The position numbers were made by a program, and so were the translations under genes. Of a stretch of DNA of 64,000 bases, positions 39,601 through 48,160 are shown piece after piece. Location of the stretch: NCBI GenBank assembly GCA_026419785.1, contig JAODTK010004209.1:105156-169155 (forward strand). Direction: 5' to 3'. The stretch comes from Sclerodactyla briareus. Lineage: Eukaryota; Echinodermata; Holothuroidea; Dendrochirotida; Sclerodactylidae. The stretch's first letter is position 1. Every line of letters begins with the position of its first letter. The notes under the pieces were generated by a model. The model had not been told where the DNA came from, did no database searches, and saw only the letters and a program-made list of their open reading frames with translations.

Positions 39601-42600
39601 TCATATTACAGTATGAAATTTTGATATCCCCGGCTAGTGGCAGTAGCCTCATGCAGCATTTCTTGAGGAGATGGAAGCTTGTTTCTGGGCCTGAGCAAAC
39701 TTCTGAAGCAAGTGGGTACCCACTTGTAGTGGAGGAATTGTTCGGGTTTCCTCATCTGATATCATGTCAGTATCTTTCCCGACCAAGAGCTATTCTATTG
39801 TTTTGTGCAAGTCGTATTGCATCACTGCAGATTCTGATATGTACTTATTTGCTTGTATAGTCAGTTATATACCGTGTGACGGATAGACAAATGGCCCCAA
39901 TTTTATCTTGATGTATTCATGTATGTATTTGTTTCTTGGAATGTAGTTTAGGGGTTGAGGATTTATTGAAAAATTGAGTAAACATCATTTAGGTGTAGTA
40001 GCACTTCTAGAAGGGCTAGAGGCTGTGAAGAGGAATGTATTTTACGTTTTATGATGCCACCTCGAATTTTACGTTATGATAATCTATGTTATTTTCTGCT
40101 TTATATCCGTAACATGAAAGTTTAAGTAGTTATTTTATCCCATGAGGAGTACATGCTGTAAACAACATTAAGCCTTTCGTAAGTTTTCTGTAAAGTATTA
40201 TAAGATATGATGATATTCGGGTTCTTCGTTATGTCTTGAAGAATTTGTGCAGTCAGGTGCATTGAAATCTCTGCGTCACACTCACACTGATCATAGCGGT
40301 CATGTTTATAGTTAAGGAACTATGCGCGGTATATATTAAGGATGTGGTCACCCCCTTGGTTTGCTTTTATGAGATCATATGATTATGATTTCTAGTGTGT
40401 TGGATACTTGGGTCTGTGAAGGTTTGCGTACGAGATGATGAGTGGTTGCTCCATGGCGGAGACAGACTTTGTCACACCACTTGAGCTCGTGGCTTGCCTT
40501 GAGGTCACATTGATGAAAGATGTTGGAATTCCTTGAGATCGTAATGGTTGATATCTTATTTGATGCTGACTTCTTTTATTGTAATTTTAAAGTTGATCAA
40601 CTTCATTTTGTTTCAAAAATTCATGTGGATTACAAAATTTTAAAGGGCCCAAGGATGTCGGTAGTGATCCGAGGCACCCCCCTTGGTTAATGATATGGTA
40701 GGGTATACAATAACTAGGAACCACCCCTACGAGATGGATCGGTGTTACTCATCTGTTGATCGTACTAGTTAACATTTTTATAGTCGATACTTTATCAGAT
40801 ATAAGTTGTATGAATTTACTTAGGATCACCCTCTATTCGAATTTAATGCTCTTTCATATGATTATTCTCGTAAAGATTGGTGATCATTTGTCCTAGTTCT
40901 ACATGTTTTTGATGCGAGTTAATTCAACTTCCATCATTAGACCCAATCTCATGGTGATAGGGAGGATGCTTCCCCTTATACGGATAGGTCAATTCCTCTT
41001 GTTTAGTCTTTTAAATTGCCCAGTACATCATCTGATATGTAACCAGTTTCAAGTAGGGTGGAATTATCCGATTAGTAGAATGTTTGCCTCCGAATTTCCC
41101 GTTCGTCCTGAAATCACCTGTTAGGTTATTGACCAATCAGGGATTGTATTCGTACCCACAGGACGCCTCGAAGTTGATAAGAGATAGGCGTGAATTTTAC
41201 ACGAGGTTGGTTAATTAGTTAATGAGGTGTGATTCGTATGCATTAACGTTAGAGGCCGGCCTTCAGATTTTTTTGTAAGAATTACAGTTTAATCAAGAAA
41301 GAAGAATTAAAGAAGAAATAAAGGAAACAACTGGACCATTTTTGTGTGCGATTTATTTCATTGACATATTATATGGGGAACACTAAAAGGATACCATATA
41401 CTACTGCGTTAGGGAACTGAACACAGCAAGATCGTTGGAGGATCAATTCCTCGAACTCCTGATTGGGGGCCGTGCGCCCTCATCTTGGCAACCGACGGCT
41501 AACCGGATGGCGGAAAGGGGTGAAACCCCGACTACGAAAAAATATAACTTCTTCCCACTTTGGGGGGTCATTACATTTAGCCTGACTAGTTATCACAAAT
41601 TGACCTGAAAATTGACCCCTAAACGCTGATTTTCAGGGGGGGGGGTTCCTGAAAGTCATAAGATCACCCCCCCCGACAAAAATTGATGTTGTCGGTAGCC
41701 GAATCCTTGCCGCTCGTTTTCTATGGGGATTGTTGCCTACTATGTGCAATCGCCGCCACTAATTTGGAATTAGAACCTAAAAATAGCCCATTGACCTCGG
41801 GACACCTTGTGAAAGCCGGAAAAAACGGTTCGCGGGGAACTGGTCCCTGTACCAACGTGCTACTGACTTCTCAGTGTTACACGATCGAATTAGGCTGATT
41901 TCCACTGTTTTTGCTGGCTAGTAATGGGGGAAAAGTTGGTGATGTGATGTCATATTCCATTATGGGGATTCCGGGGGTAAATTCCCCAACAGCTGCAAAA
42001 TAAGCCGAAATGAGGCATTTTTGATGACAGTGTGTGTAGGTATGTGATTGCCTCGCCTTGTTAACACGATAACTCGACCCGCTTGGATGGATCAAGTTTC
42101 ATACTTGTATATGGGTTCCCCATAATGAGTACATGATCCCTATTGTTTTGGAGTCAGGTCAAAGGTCATCTGAGGTCAATGTCTGAAAAAATCTTGCAAC
42201 ACGGCGGGTAAGTCAGAGAATGCCTTTCGATCATCAGGTTGTTGAAACCTCAGTATGCAGCTTTTTTATGAGGAGTACAGGAGCCCTATTGTTTATTGTG
42301 TAATCTTGGAGTCAGATTTGGGGAAAAATTGTGAGATTGTGAAAAATTGATAATTTGGAAATTTAGCTCGGTAACTGATTAACTCGACCCCCACTGGAGG
42401 ATGGAGTCATTTTTAGTATGTGGGGTCCCAATAATGAGTACATGCTTACCCTATTGTTCCGAGTCAGGTCAAAGGTCATCTGAGGTCAAGAGAGGTCAAT
42501 GTCTGAAAAATTTGCCACACGTAAGTCCAGAATGCCTAGTCCGATCAGGTTGAAAATTCGGTATGCAGCTTCCTTAGGAGGATTACAGGAAACCTATTGT

Positions 42601-45600
42601 TTTAGAGTAAACTGGGGGTCAGATTTTGAGAAGAAATTGGGAAATTGTGAAAAATGGATAATTTGGCAAATTTTAGCGTACTGGTAAACGTGGACCCCAC
42701 CTGAATGGGATTTCATTCATACTTGGTATATGGGTTCCCCATAATGAGTACATGATCCCTATTGTTTTGGAGTCAGGTCAAAGGTCATCTGAGGTCAAGA
42801 GAGGTCAAAGTCGGAAAAAGCTTGGTAACACAATAAAGTCCAAGATGCTGGTCTGATCAGGTTGAAAATTCGGTATGCAGCTTCCTTAGGAGGATTACAG
42901 GAAACCTATTGTTTTTAGGTAAAATCGGGGGTCAGATTTGGGGAAAAATTGTGAGATTGTGAAAAATTGATATTTTATCAAATTTCAGCTTGTTAACACG
43001 ATAACTTGACCCTACTCGGATGGATCAAGGTTCATATACTTTTGGTAGTGTGTTACCCTTGATGAGTACATTAAACCAATTGTTTTGGGGCAGGTTAGAG
43101 GGCATCTGAGGTCTCCAGAGGGAAAAAGGGTTGGAAAACCTTGTGAATATATAAGTCTGGGCAGGTTGAAATTTGGGTGTAGCTCCTTATTGGGAGTACA
43201 AGAAACCCTACTTGTTTTGGATTTAGGTCGGGGTGAACTTTGGTCAAAAATGGAAAATTGTGAATAGTCGATAATTTTGCCCAATTTTGGCTTGTAACAT
43301 GATAACTCAACTTCACTGGATGGATGAGGCCATACTTGTTATGTATGTTCCCCACGACTGAGTACATGAACCAAATTGTTTTGTGGTTAGGTCGAGTGTC
43401 ATTGAGGTCACCATAGGTCCAAAGTCTTGAAAATCCTGAATTCAGTGTATAGCTTCTTATCAAGAGTATAGGAACCCCATTATGCTAAAATCAGCTGATA
43501 GACATGAGCAGGAAAAACCAAGCAGCTGGTTGGGTCATTACACAGGGCTGTTATTATCATATCAGCTGAGGAACATATACTTACCTGTATTGATTCCAAT
43601 GTTTTCAAATTGTTGTGGTCAGGACATATTATGTTGTGCATAAAGCAGATGGTTAATGTGACATATTGAATATAATAATTGATTATGACAAGTAGGGGGT
43701 ATAGTTTCAAGACTTGTACTGAACATGAAACCTTGTGGGTATAGTTTACCTCTTGTCCCGAAACTTTTAACATGGATTCAGGGTCACTGGAGGTCATTGA
43801 ACCTGTCTAATTTGCATTAATTTAGGGCTAATTTCCAAGTTTGCCAGATTTTCCATGGAACCTGGTGGGTATGATTGGTTTAGCCCAACATTTTTAAACA
43901 TAGATTTTAAGTCACTGGAGGGCAATTCAGTTGTGTTTAAAATGCATAATTTATTAAAAAGTTTTCTTCGATTTTTTTCTTCAAGGTTGATTTGTGGTTT
44001 ATGGTTTGACTTTATCCCAATTCCCAAATTGGAGTTCTACTTAACATAGATTGAGTCACTGGAGGTTATTTGCGTGTTCAATTTGCTTCATTCGTGCAAT
44101 TGTTCAAGTTTGATGAATTCCCATGAAACATAGTAAGTGAAGTCAATATTGCCCTGATTTATTCAATTAGAAAGGGTCACTGGAAAATCAAGTATATATT
44201 TGTCTAATTTGCAAATTTAGCAATTTTATTCACATTCCCATAAAACTTTCGTACTCCTTTGGTAGACGTGGTCAATAATCAGTCCTTAATTGAATTTGAA
44301 ATTGTCATGACTTGAGTAGCTGTTTATGTCAAATACTAACACCAGAAATCTCAAAGCCAACACATGGAATGCCTTGAAATTGTTGCATGGTGCCTAATAG
44401 AAGAAACACTGATTCTCGCAACCAGGCAAGACAATTGGGGCGATCGCCTTGTTAGCTCAAACCAGCTATGCCAAAAACCAAAACTTTAAACAAAGATTTG
44501 GATCAATGGAGTCTTAACGTGTCGAATTTGACATTCATTATGCAAATTTCAAAGTTCGTCAGATTTTCCTGAAACTCGGTGAATATGGTCTACTTCATGT
44601 TCCTAAACTTTTAACAAAATATTTGGGGTCAGATGAAGGTCATTCAAGTGTCCTAATGTGCATAAGTTATGCATAATCTTGAAGTTGGTTGGAATTACAT
44701 GAAACACCTGGTGGGATGGTTGAATCTCAGTTCCAAATTGTTATGGTGGAGTAAGGGTCAACTGGAGGTCATTCAACGTGTCTAATTTGATGATTTAGGC
44801 ATAATTTTGAAGTTTGCCTGATTCTCATGGAGGTATGGCCACTATGGACTTATCCATTACCCTCCAACATTTTTAAATTAGACTGGAGGTCATTCAGTGT
44901 GTTATTTTGCAGAGTTTTACAAATTTCAAAGTATAATTTGCTTCATTCATACAATGTTCAAGTTGGTGGATTTACCATGATTGTATAGGACAATTCCCAA
45001 TCATATTTCCACAACTTATACTCCTCTCTTAGACATTGTCAAGATCCGCCTTCTGAATTTGAAGTGGTCACTGATAGTAAGCGGTTCTGTTTATTACCAA
45101 AATCTGAAAGCAACACTTGGAAGCCTTGAATTTGTTTGCTGGTGAACTTAATAGAAGAAATCAAGGATCGCGTAACCAGGCGAGACATTGGGGGAGATCG
45201 CCTTGTCTCCACAATTTACCTCTCAGTGTTACAGTCGATCCTGCAGTTGTCCTTTTACTAACCTTGTTTGAGAATTCTTCACCGAGAAGAATTAATGGTG
45301 AAAAACTACTACTAGAGTCTCCTTTATAATTTGCAACATTCTGATGAAAAGTCTTTTGTGATAACCGAATCCCCCCCCCCCCCCTCCCCTCTCCTGCACA
45401 CTAGGACCATGCCTTCCAGCAGCTGAAGCATTTCTGATTTAATGCTCTTCAACGAATCCAGTTACACAAAATGAGTGAAACCAACTCCTGACTGGCATTC
45501 TTTGTAGCCAACCGCCGATATCATGTTATTCCATGTTAGAGTAAAGTGTCTAACAAGAGGTGGGAAAACACTGAATGCCTGTCTCTCAACAGGTTACCTT

Positions 45601-45720
45601 TGACCTTTTCCAGTTGATCATTTCAGATGAATCAAATCTTATTTTTCAGGCTTACCTCTATTGGAGGTGGAGCTGATGAGGTCATGCTGAGTACACGCAC
45701 GTACAGGGGAAAAAAAAAAT
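23419..45720 (+). CDS. acyl-CoA dehydrogenase, mitochondrial type, nine exons
   Basis: Flavoenzyme that introduces the 2,3 double bond in an acyl-CoA and passes electrons to ETF. The exons give a protein of about 417 residues, normal for the family: an Arg-rich presequence, N-terminal helical domain, the signature G-V-S-E-P-H-A-G-S-D (exon 4), middle beta domain (exons 4-6), and C-terminal helices with W-G-G-M-G-F and S-I-G-G-G-A-D-E-V-M-L. Splice sites are canonical and phases mostly agree. Glycine replaces the Glu of the medium-chain Y-E-G-T motif; the base is probably the Glu of Q-E-E-R in exon 6, as in LCAD and isovaleryl-CoA dehydrogenase. The nearest type I can recall is the poorly characterised 'acyl-CoA dehydrogenase 6' of invertebrates and fish; the substrate is not determined. 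Exons 2-5 and 8 hold one-base indels that look like consensus errors. The C-terminus and stop are uncertain. Confidence 0.93.
24344..24551 (+). repeat. array of self-complementary TCTATAGA motifs
   Basis: About ten occurrences of TCTATAGA or one-base variants in about 210 bp, often extended to TTCTATAGAA, in AT-rich DNA inside intron 1. No regular period was found. Confidence 0.85.
24608..24683 (+). repeat. (AAT)n microsatellite
   Basis: About 24 AAT/TAA units with a few interruptions (AATAAG), in intron 1. Confidence 0.95.
25513..25641 (+). CDS. acyl-CoA dehydrogenase exon 2
   Basis: The acceptor is CTTGCAG. It encodes E-I-N-P-H-V-E-Q-W-E-Q-E-R-I-F-P-A-H-K-V and then L-L-G-S-K-G-L-L-G, the conserved N-terminal helix region of the family, ending in N-K-P-T. 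Continuous reading needs removal of one G near 25526 and of an extra base between 25615 and 25634. The donor is CTG|GTAGGG. Confidence 0.9.
26490..26518 (+). repeat. poly-T run in intron 2
   Basis: About 23 T followed by CTCCAG. It resembles a splice acceptor, but the sequence after it is not acyl-CoA dehydrogenase and exon 2 joins exon 3 directly. Confidence 0.7.
27120..27340 (-). pseudogene. L2/CR1-like LINE fragment in intron 2
   Basis: The minus strand reads P-V-L-C-H-L-H-W-L-P-V-K-H-R-F at 27259-27306. This is the conserved block just after RT in L2/CR1-type LINEs, followed by frame-disturbed sequence. It lies just before exon 3 and opposite to the host gene. Confidence 0.7.
27371..27496 (+). 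CDS. acyl-CoA dehydrogenase exon 3
   Basis: After acceptor GTTGCAG the exon reads G-L-D-W-like sequence, F-T-I-A-W-A, E-L-G-N-I-N-C and, after one missing G near 27441, V-P-M-A-I-G-V-Q-N-D-M-A-T-P-A-L-S. The start is ragged (27371-27395), with at least one more indel. The donor is TCTAG|GTAAGC; the split Arg codon is completed by exon 4. Confidence 0.9.
27906..28010 (+). CDS. acyl-CoA dehydrogenase exon 4 (signature 1)
   Basis: The acceptor is TTGACAG. It encodes F-G-S-D-E-V-K-K, L-A-P-T-I-A-G-E-Y-V-A-C-I and the family signature G-V-S-E-P-H-A-G-S-D-V-A, which contacts the flavin and substrate. The signature is split over frames by indels between 27974 and 27996. The donor is GCGA|GTAAGT. 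Confidence 0.92.
28215..28540 (+). repeat. ~310 bp GGTCA-rich repeat family, block C
   Basis: One diverged unit in intron 4: GATAACTCGACC, GGAGCTCGTACTTCGTATGTATG, GTCTAATCAAGCTGAAATTTGG, GGAAAATTGTGGAAA and TTTTAGCTTG. The GGTCA cluster is eroded here. Confidence 0.75.
29030..29690 (-). pseudogene. L2/CR1-type LINE 3' end in intron 4
   Basis: An uninterrupted minus-strand frame of about 190 residues reads N-I-G-K-I-R-K-F-L-T-T-D-A-C-K, D-Y-C-C-G-L-L-Y-G, Q-N-T-A-A-R-I-I, L-A-D-L-H-W-L-P and a final L-K-T-I-Y-F. This is the C-terminal part of an L2/CR1 reverse transcriptase. The 3' end follows directly: GCGCTTTATAAGCACTGG and a (TAA)n tail (29036-29053). The copy is 5'-truncated, as expected from target-primed reverse transcription, and antisense to the host gene. 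Confidence 0.9.
30129..30295 (+). CDS. acyl-CoA dehydrogenase exon 5 (beta domain)
   Basis: The acceptor is ATACCAG. It encodes T-T-A-V-K-D-G-D-D-Y-I-I-N-G-A, then a frame-disturbed K-M-W-I-T segment (30182-30204), then M-Q-A-D-W-M-C-L-L-A-N-T-G-G-E and S-L-I-C-L-P-M-D-T-K. The Trp-Ile-Thr stretch is the FAD-contacting part of the middle beta domain. The donor is AAAG|GTAGTC. Confidence 0.92.
31298..31471 (+). CDS. acyl-CoA dehydrogenase exon 6
   Basis: The acceptor is TGCTCAG. The frame is fully open: K-I-G-M-H-C-S-D-T-T-E-I-F-L-E-D-V-R-V-P, then I-G-E-E-G-Q-G-F and L-Q-F-Q-E-E-R-M-F-A-A-A. The second Glu of Q-E-E-R aligns by eye with the catalytic glutamate of LCAD and isovaleryl-CoA dehydrogenase. 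The donor is GGAG|GTCTGT, in phase with exon 7. Confidence 0.95.
32260..32560 (-). repeat. ~127 bp GGTCATT repeat family, intron 6
   Basis: Minus-strand copies of the unit described at 43760-44960: ATGCAAATTAGACACA(A/T)TGAATGA and CTCTAGTGACC recur twice. A second weak copy lies near 35540. Confidence 0.65.
33578..33739 (+). CDS. acyl-CoA dehydrogenase exon 7
   Basis: The acceptor is TTTGCAG. It is fully open and encodes L-E-K-C-I-A-L-T-I-D-Y-C-R-E-R-K-I-F-G-K-P-V and then the L-A-E-L-A-T-E-V-E-L-L-R-S-L-L-Y helix. R-x-x-F-G-K-P is the family's FAD and dimer-interface segment. The donor is TCG|GTGAGT. Confidence 0.95.
33930..33992 (+). repeat. perfect 3 x 21 bp tandem repeat
   Basis: ATGGGCTGGCATAATGGAAC+T repeats three times without a mismatch (33930, 33951, 33972), in intron 7. 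The unit length is a multiple of three, so it reads through as a 7-residue peptide repeat, but nothing around it is coding. A ~310 bp family fragment follows at 33995-34100. Confidence 0.95.
34400..34403. other. TTAA target-site duplication, left
   Basis: Direct copy of 34813-34816 bordering the MITE. Confidence 0.8.
34404..34812. mobile_element. TTAA-flanked MITE in intron 7
   Basis: The 409 bp element has 13-bp perfect terminal inverted repeats, AGGGAAATTCCAG at 34404-34416 and CTGGAATTTCCCT at 34800-34812. They are bounded by TTAA at 34400-34403 and 34813-34816. The interior is partly palindromic: ATATCTACCAAT near 34586 pairs with ATTGGTAGATAT near 34632, and TTGGCAAT-like words flank them. 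No transposase is encoded. TTAA duplications are typical of piggyBac-type transposition, so this is most likely a non-autonomous piggyBac-like MITE. Confidence 0.85.
34813..34816. other. TTAA target-site duplication, right
   Basis: Direct copy of 34400-34403 bordering the MITE. Confidence 0.8.
34886..35045 (+). CDS. acyl-CoA dehydrogenase exon 8 (signature 2)
   Basis: The acceptor is TAATCAG. It encodes Q-F-V-E-G-K-D-V-T-K-F-A-S-M-A, then, after one missing A near 34934, L-A-R-E-V-S-D-S-C-L-Q-F-W-G-G-M-G-F, which matches signature 2 of the family except for Pro at the acidic/Asn position. A surplus C near 35043 best explains the one-base phase slip into exon 9 (W-R-L expected). The donor is GTACGT. 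Confidence 0.92.
35770..36410 (-). repeat. dispersed ~650 bp repeat, inverted relative to 48880-49545
   Basis: Read on the minus strand it runs through ATTATGCAAATTAGAC-like words, CAGGAATCTGATCAG, TATACCG, GATCAAGATAT, TTGTACACAAGCTTC, a conserved translated patch (D-E-K-W-M-H), a GACAGAC-rich stretch and a terminal ACAAAGTTCAGGC. The same order on the plus strand is found at 48880-49545. Confidence 0.8.
36709..37603 (+). repeat. 5' LTR of an LTR-flanked element, last intron
   Basis: About 895 bp that recurs in the same orientation at 40656-41541. It begins TGTCG and ends ...CCCCGACTACGTAACA, giving the TG...CA ends of LTRs. It is preceded by TATAT, a possible target duplication. Shared landmarks include CCCCCCTTGGT, AATAACTAGGAACC, GATCACCCTCT, CCTCGAA and GGGGGCCGTGCGCC. 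Confidence 0.8.
37690..38190 (+). pseudogene. possible degraded gag-like reading frame
   Basis: Three plus-strand frames share this region and change at a poly-A run (37721-37740) and further points. They give a Lys run, P-P-S-T-P-T-P-G, S-E-E-N-G-T-M-D and an acidic S-D-D-R-S-E-D-S-T-D-D followed by C-F-L-C. The position just inside the 5' LTR would suit gag, but no domain is recognisable. Confidence 0.3.
38190..40655. other. non-coding interior of the LTR-flanked element
   Basis: T-rich on the plus strand, with stops in all frames. No element-encoded protein was recognised. Confidence 0.5.
40656..41541 (+). repeat. 3' LTR of the LTR-flanked element
   Basis: Direct copy of 36709-37603 with many one-base indels and some substitutions, starting TGTCG. 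It ends around CTACGAAAAA, followed by TATAA, which nearly matches the TATAT before the 5' copy. Confidence 0.8.
42156..42168 (+). promoter_or_regulatory. perfect DR1 (AGGTCA-A-AGGTCA), copy 1
   Basis: Direct repeat of the nuclear-receptor half-site with 1-bp spacing, followed by a further GAGGTCA. Located in the last intron within the ~310 bp repeat. DR1 is the consensus for PPAR/RXR and HNF4; occupancy is not shown. Confidence 0.45.
42466..42478 (+). promoter_or_regulatory. perfect DR1, copy 2
   Basis: Same 13-bp element 310 bp after copy 1, followed by TGAGGTCAAGAGAGGTCA, which adds two more half-sites. Confidence 0.45.
42775..42787 (+). promoter_or_regulatory. perfect DR1, copy 3
   Basis: Same element 309 bp after copy 2, again followed by TGAGGTCAAGAGAGGTCAAA. 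The spacing reflects the repeat unit. Confidence 0.45.
43760..44960 (+). repeat. ~127 bp tandem repeat family
   Basis: GTCACTGGAGGTCATTCA(A)-type words recur at about 43784, 43911, 44052, 44176, 44629, 44756 and 44882, followed by TGTCTAATTTGCAT, CAAGTTTG and ATTTCCATGGAAC(C)TGG-like blocks. Spacings are 124-141 bp. A CAGGC(A/G)AGACA..TGGGG..GATCGCCTTGT word lies at 44425-44450 and again at 45178-45205. Confidence 0.85.
45650..45720 (+). CDS. acyl-CoA dehydrogenase exon 9, end uncertain
   Basis: The acceptor TTTTTCAG is followed by L-T-S-I-G-G-G-A-D-E-V-M-L-S, the closing substrate-site motif. After 45692 the frame becomes unclear across an A10 run at 45710-45719, so the true stop codon cannot be fixed. 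The last intron is about 10.6 kb, far longer than the others, and is filled with mobile elements. Confidence 0.88.
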
Positions 45721-45729
45721 TTCACTGCC

Positions 45730-46430
45730 CAAATCAACGAAGATGTAAATACGCAAGGTAAACACATCGGGGCCTGTCCACACAGAAAGCTCTCTGACAC
45801 GTCCCTCTTTCTGTCACATCAATATGATTGCATCGGCACAATGATTAAGGGGCAGACTGAACAGGACGTGTTCCGCCTATGTCATGTCAATCCATTTTCT
45901 TGTCTGCAAAAAGATGGATGGAGAGCTTCTCTGTCTCAAAATTTCTTGGCAAAGCTCCTCTGCGCTCATAAACATAATGATCGACTTCTGGAAGCTTCCT
46001 GTCAAATTCACTATCTGTGATGTTTTTCTTTTATATGTGAAAATCTGTCTGATCCCCATTTGAGGGGTGTCACAGCCTTACAGGGGTATGAAACAGGGCT
46101 AAACAAGAATGAGAATACAGACGTACCGTGAGCTAGAGGCAAAGTCTGGCAAGTAGTGGTTTAGGGTGCTACTGCCATCCGTGAGAGAAAAACAAGAGCA
46201 AAAACCAAAACAACTACATCTGGGGCCGCCGGGACGAATTCATACAGTCACATAAACTTTATAGCGCTGGAAATTCCCCCAGCCTATTTTAATACATTAC
46301 AGTGGTATGCCAGGAATTCTGAGCATGGGTAACTGGGGGCATAGACCCGCTGAAACACTGGAACGCAATTTATCAGCCCCCCTCCCCCTACTTGCATAAA
46401 CAGGGACATTCCTCATGGACATTCCCTATG
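45730..46430. other. region after the last exon, nothing certain
   Basis: Should include the 3' UTR of the acyl-CoA dehydrogenase. No AATAAA with a clear downstream element was identified with confidence. Confidence 0.35.
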
Positions 46431-46725
46431 CACCTGAGTCACTAATTGCAATCATGAAGAATATTGTGGGTGACCAAAGTGCTCTCGGTTCCTTCCATGA
46501 GACCTACCTATGGGTTCCTGCGACCAGAAATAAGTTGGGAGATCGTGGTTTCTCAGATTTGCCCCATCTGTATGGAACCCTCACATATCAGAAAACTCCA
46601 CTAGCCTATCAGTTTTTAGTCTAAGCTTAAGGCACATTTCTTTCACCTCGCTCACTGCATGTAAAGCGCTGCAGAACCCATGCTTGATGGCAGCGCTATA
46701 TCAAGTCATTTATTATTATTAACTA
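46430..46725 (+). pseudogene. L2/CR1-type LINE 3' end
   Basis: The plus strand reads T-R-N-K-L-G-D-R-G-F-S, then, after an indel, P-H-L-W-N-P-L-P and, after further indels, S-K-L-K-A-H-F-F. This is the usual end of an L2/CR1 ORF2. The 3' tail contains AAGCGCTGCAGAACCC, GCAGCGCTATATCAAGTC and ends TTATTATTATTA at 46710-46721. Confidence 0.75.
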
Positions 46726-46729
46726 TGCT

Positions 46730-48040
46730 GGTGTTTTGTGATCTACATAAACTATTACAATAAATCAGCATGTAGGGTACTACTGGAGTACTCACTAGAT
46801 GTCTAACTGAAGCCTCAAAATCAAGTTGACATAGTATTTCTGCATCCTTCATAGACTGACATGCGTCTTGACTGCAAATGTATAGAACAGAGACATGTCG
46901 GAATGCTTCTGTGTGACCGGCCAGGGCGTTTAACAATCTAATATGTAATGCATGGGATACATGTCACTTTGCTTTGAGTGCTAAACATTAGGCAAGTACA
47001 TGGGGTCACTGTCGAAATCAGTTAAGCGTACAATGTAAGGTAACCACGTGCACATTAACTGAAACGAATAATATGTGAGATAGATATGCCCGATCAACGT
47101 TCCAACCAAATACGTGAGGGAGGTCTCATCACAAGTTCGACCATAGCCTGAATTAACTGAGGTTTAGGGAGTACAAAGTGTTGTAACCATATGCACATGA
47201 AGCTGAGTTAACTAGGGTAGGTATAGGATGCATTTACTCTTTAAAATCATCCCTTTACATTTGTACTAGTTTATTCTACTTTATTCTTCCCTCTTTTCTA
47301 TAGATTTACCCGCCATTCCTCACCGTCTAGTGATTCATGGTCTGTAACTGATCATGATAATCAACCTCAGGGATATTGGGGCACCATACAGGGTAATCCA
47401 TGGCTGTTTTTTCATTTCATGTATAAAGTGGGAAAACGTATTCTGATTTTTAAGGTGGAACAGTGGCAACCCACATGGACATTCCTATTGTTCCTTTGAA
47501 TATTTCTCCCCACTCAGATCTCTCCTGTGGTAGAATGTTTTTCGTTCTGTCAGGTATACTGATGACTGTGCGAGAGCAGCCTTTATCAGCCATATAGTCC
47601 CGACTCCTGAGGACTGTTTACAGCCGATTGGCATCTATTAAAAGCACAATGGACGGATTGCAGTATCTATATACTGCTTTCTGGTATCACAGATACTCCA
47701 GGAGCACTCAACAAACCCCCCCCCCCCACTTCCAGGGACGAGGTGGAGGCTGCTGTAACGATGTGGGTATCAAATAAACAGTAAAATGTGTTTAGACTCC
47801 GTAGAGAGCCTTAATTGTGATGGCAGTCAAACATGTGGTCCTAAACCTGACAAGCCACCTATTTGTTGGAGTTCAAGTTGCTCTTCTCATCAGAACAAGG
47901 TAACCAAGTTGTTGCAATAGCCTTCGTTCTCGTCTTGGGAGATCAAACATTGAAATCATCCAAAAGAGTCATTTTATAGCAGAAGAGTAAGAGGAGAAGG
48001 CTGGAACATTGTGGCTGCCAGTTTAGATACAACACAGCAT
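46730..48040. other. intergenic, nothing recognised
   Basis: A C11 run lies near 47717. No coding or repeat family was recognised by eye. Confidence 0.4.
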
Positions 48041-48059
48041 ATACATGTCTACACAGTGT

Positions 48060-48160
48060 TCCCGGGGTTGATGTTCCCGAGGTTCGATGTTCCCCGGTTC
48101 CATTAGTTTTAATGGCACCCAAATTCCTGAGGTTTGATGTTCCCGAGGCCGGGCCCGGGA
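48060..48160 (+). repeat. short GATGTTCCCGAGG repeats
   Basis: GATGTTCCCGAGGTT or close variants occur four times in about 90 bp, closing with the palindromic GGCCGGGCCCGGG. Local GC content is far above the surroundings. Confidence 0.75.

Larger units (their letters stand above)
36709..41541 (+). mobile_element. non-autonomous LTR retrotransposon-like element (~4.8 kb)
   Basis: Two long direct repeats of about 890 bp enclose a 3.05 kb interior. No protease, RT, RNase H or integrase motif was recognised on either strand, so it resembles a LARD-type non-autonomous element. The only coding hint is at 37690-38190, which is proline- and lysine-rich and then Ser/Asp-rich in shifting frames. A purine-rich AAAGGGCCCAAGGA before the second repeat could be the polypurine tract. 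It sits in the last intron, same strand as the host gene. A segmental duplication is an alternative reading. Confidence 0.7.
42045..43470 (+). repeat. ~310 bp GGTCA-rich repeat family, block E
   Basis: At least four tandem units, marked by CATACTTG(G)TAT-like words at about 42100, 42411, 42719, 43033 and 43330. Each has GAGTACATGATCCCTATTGT, GTCAGGTCAAAGGTCATCTG, GGTTGAAAATTCGGTATGCAG and a GGGGGTCAGATTT block. It is the best preserved block of the family. Confidence 0.9.
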
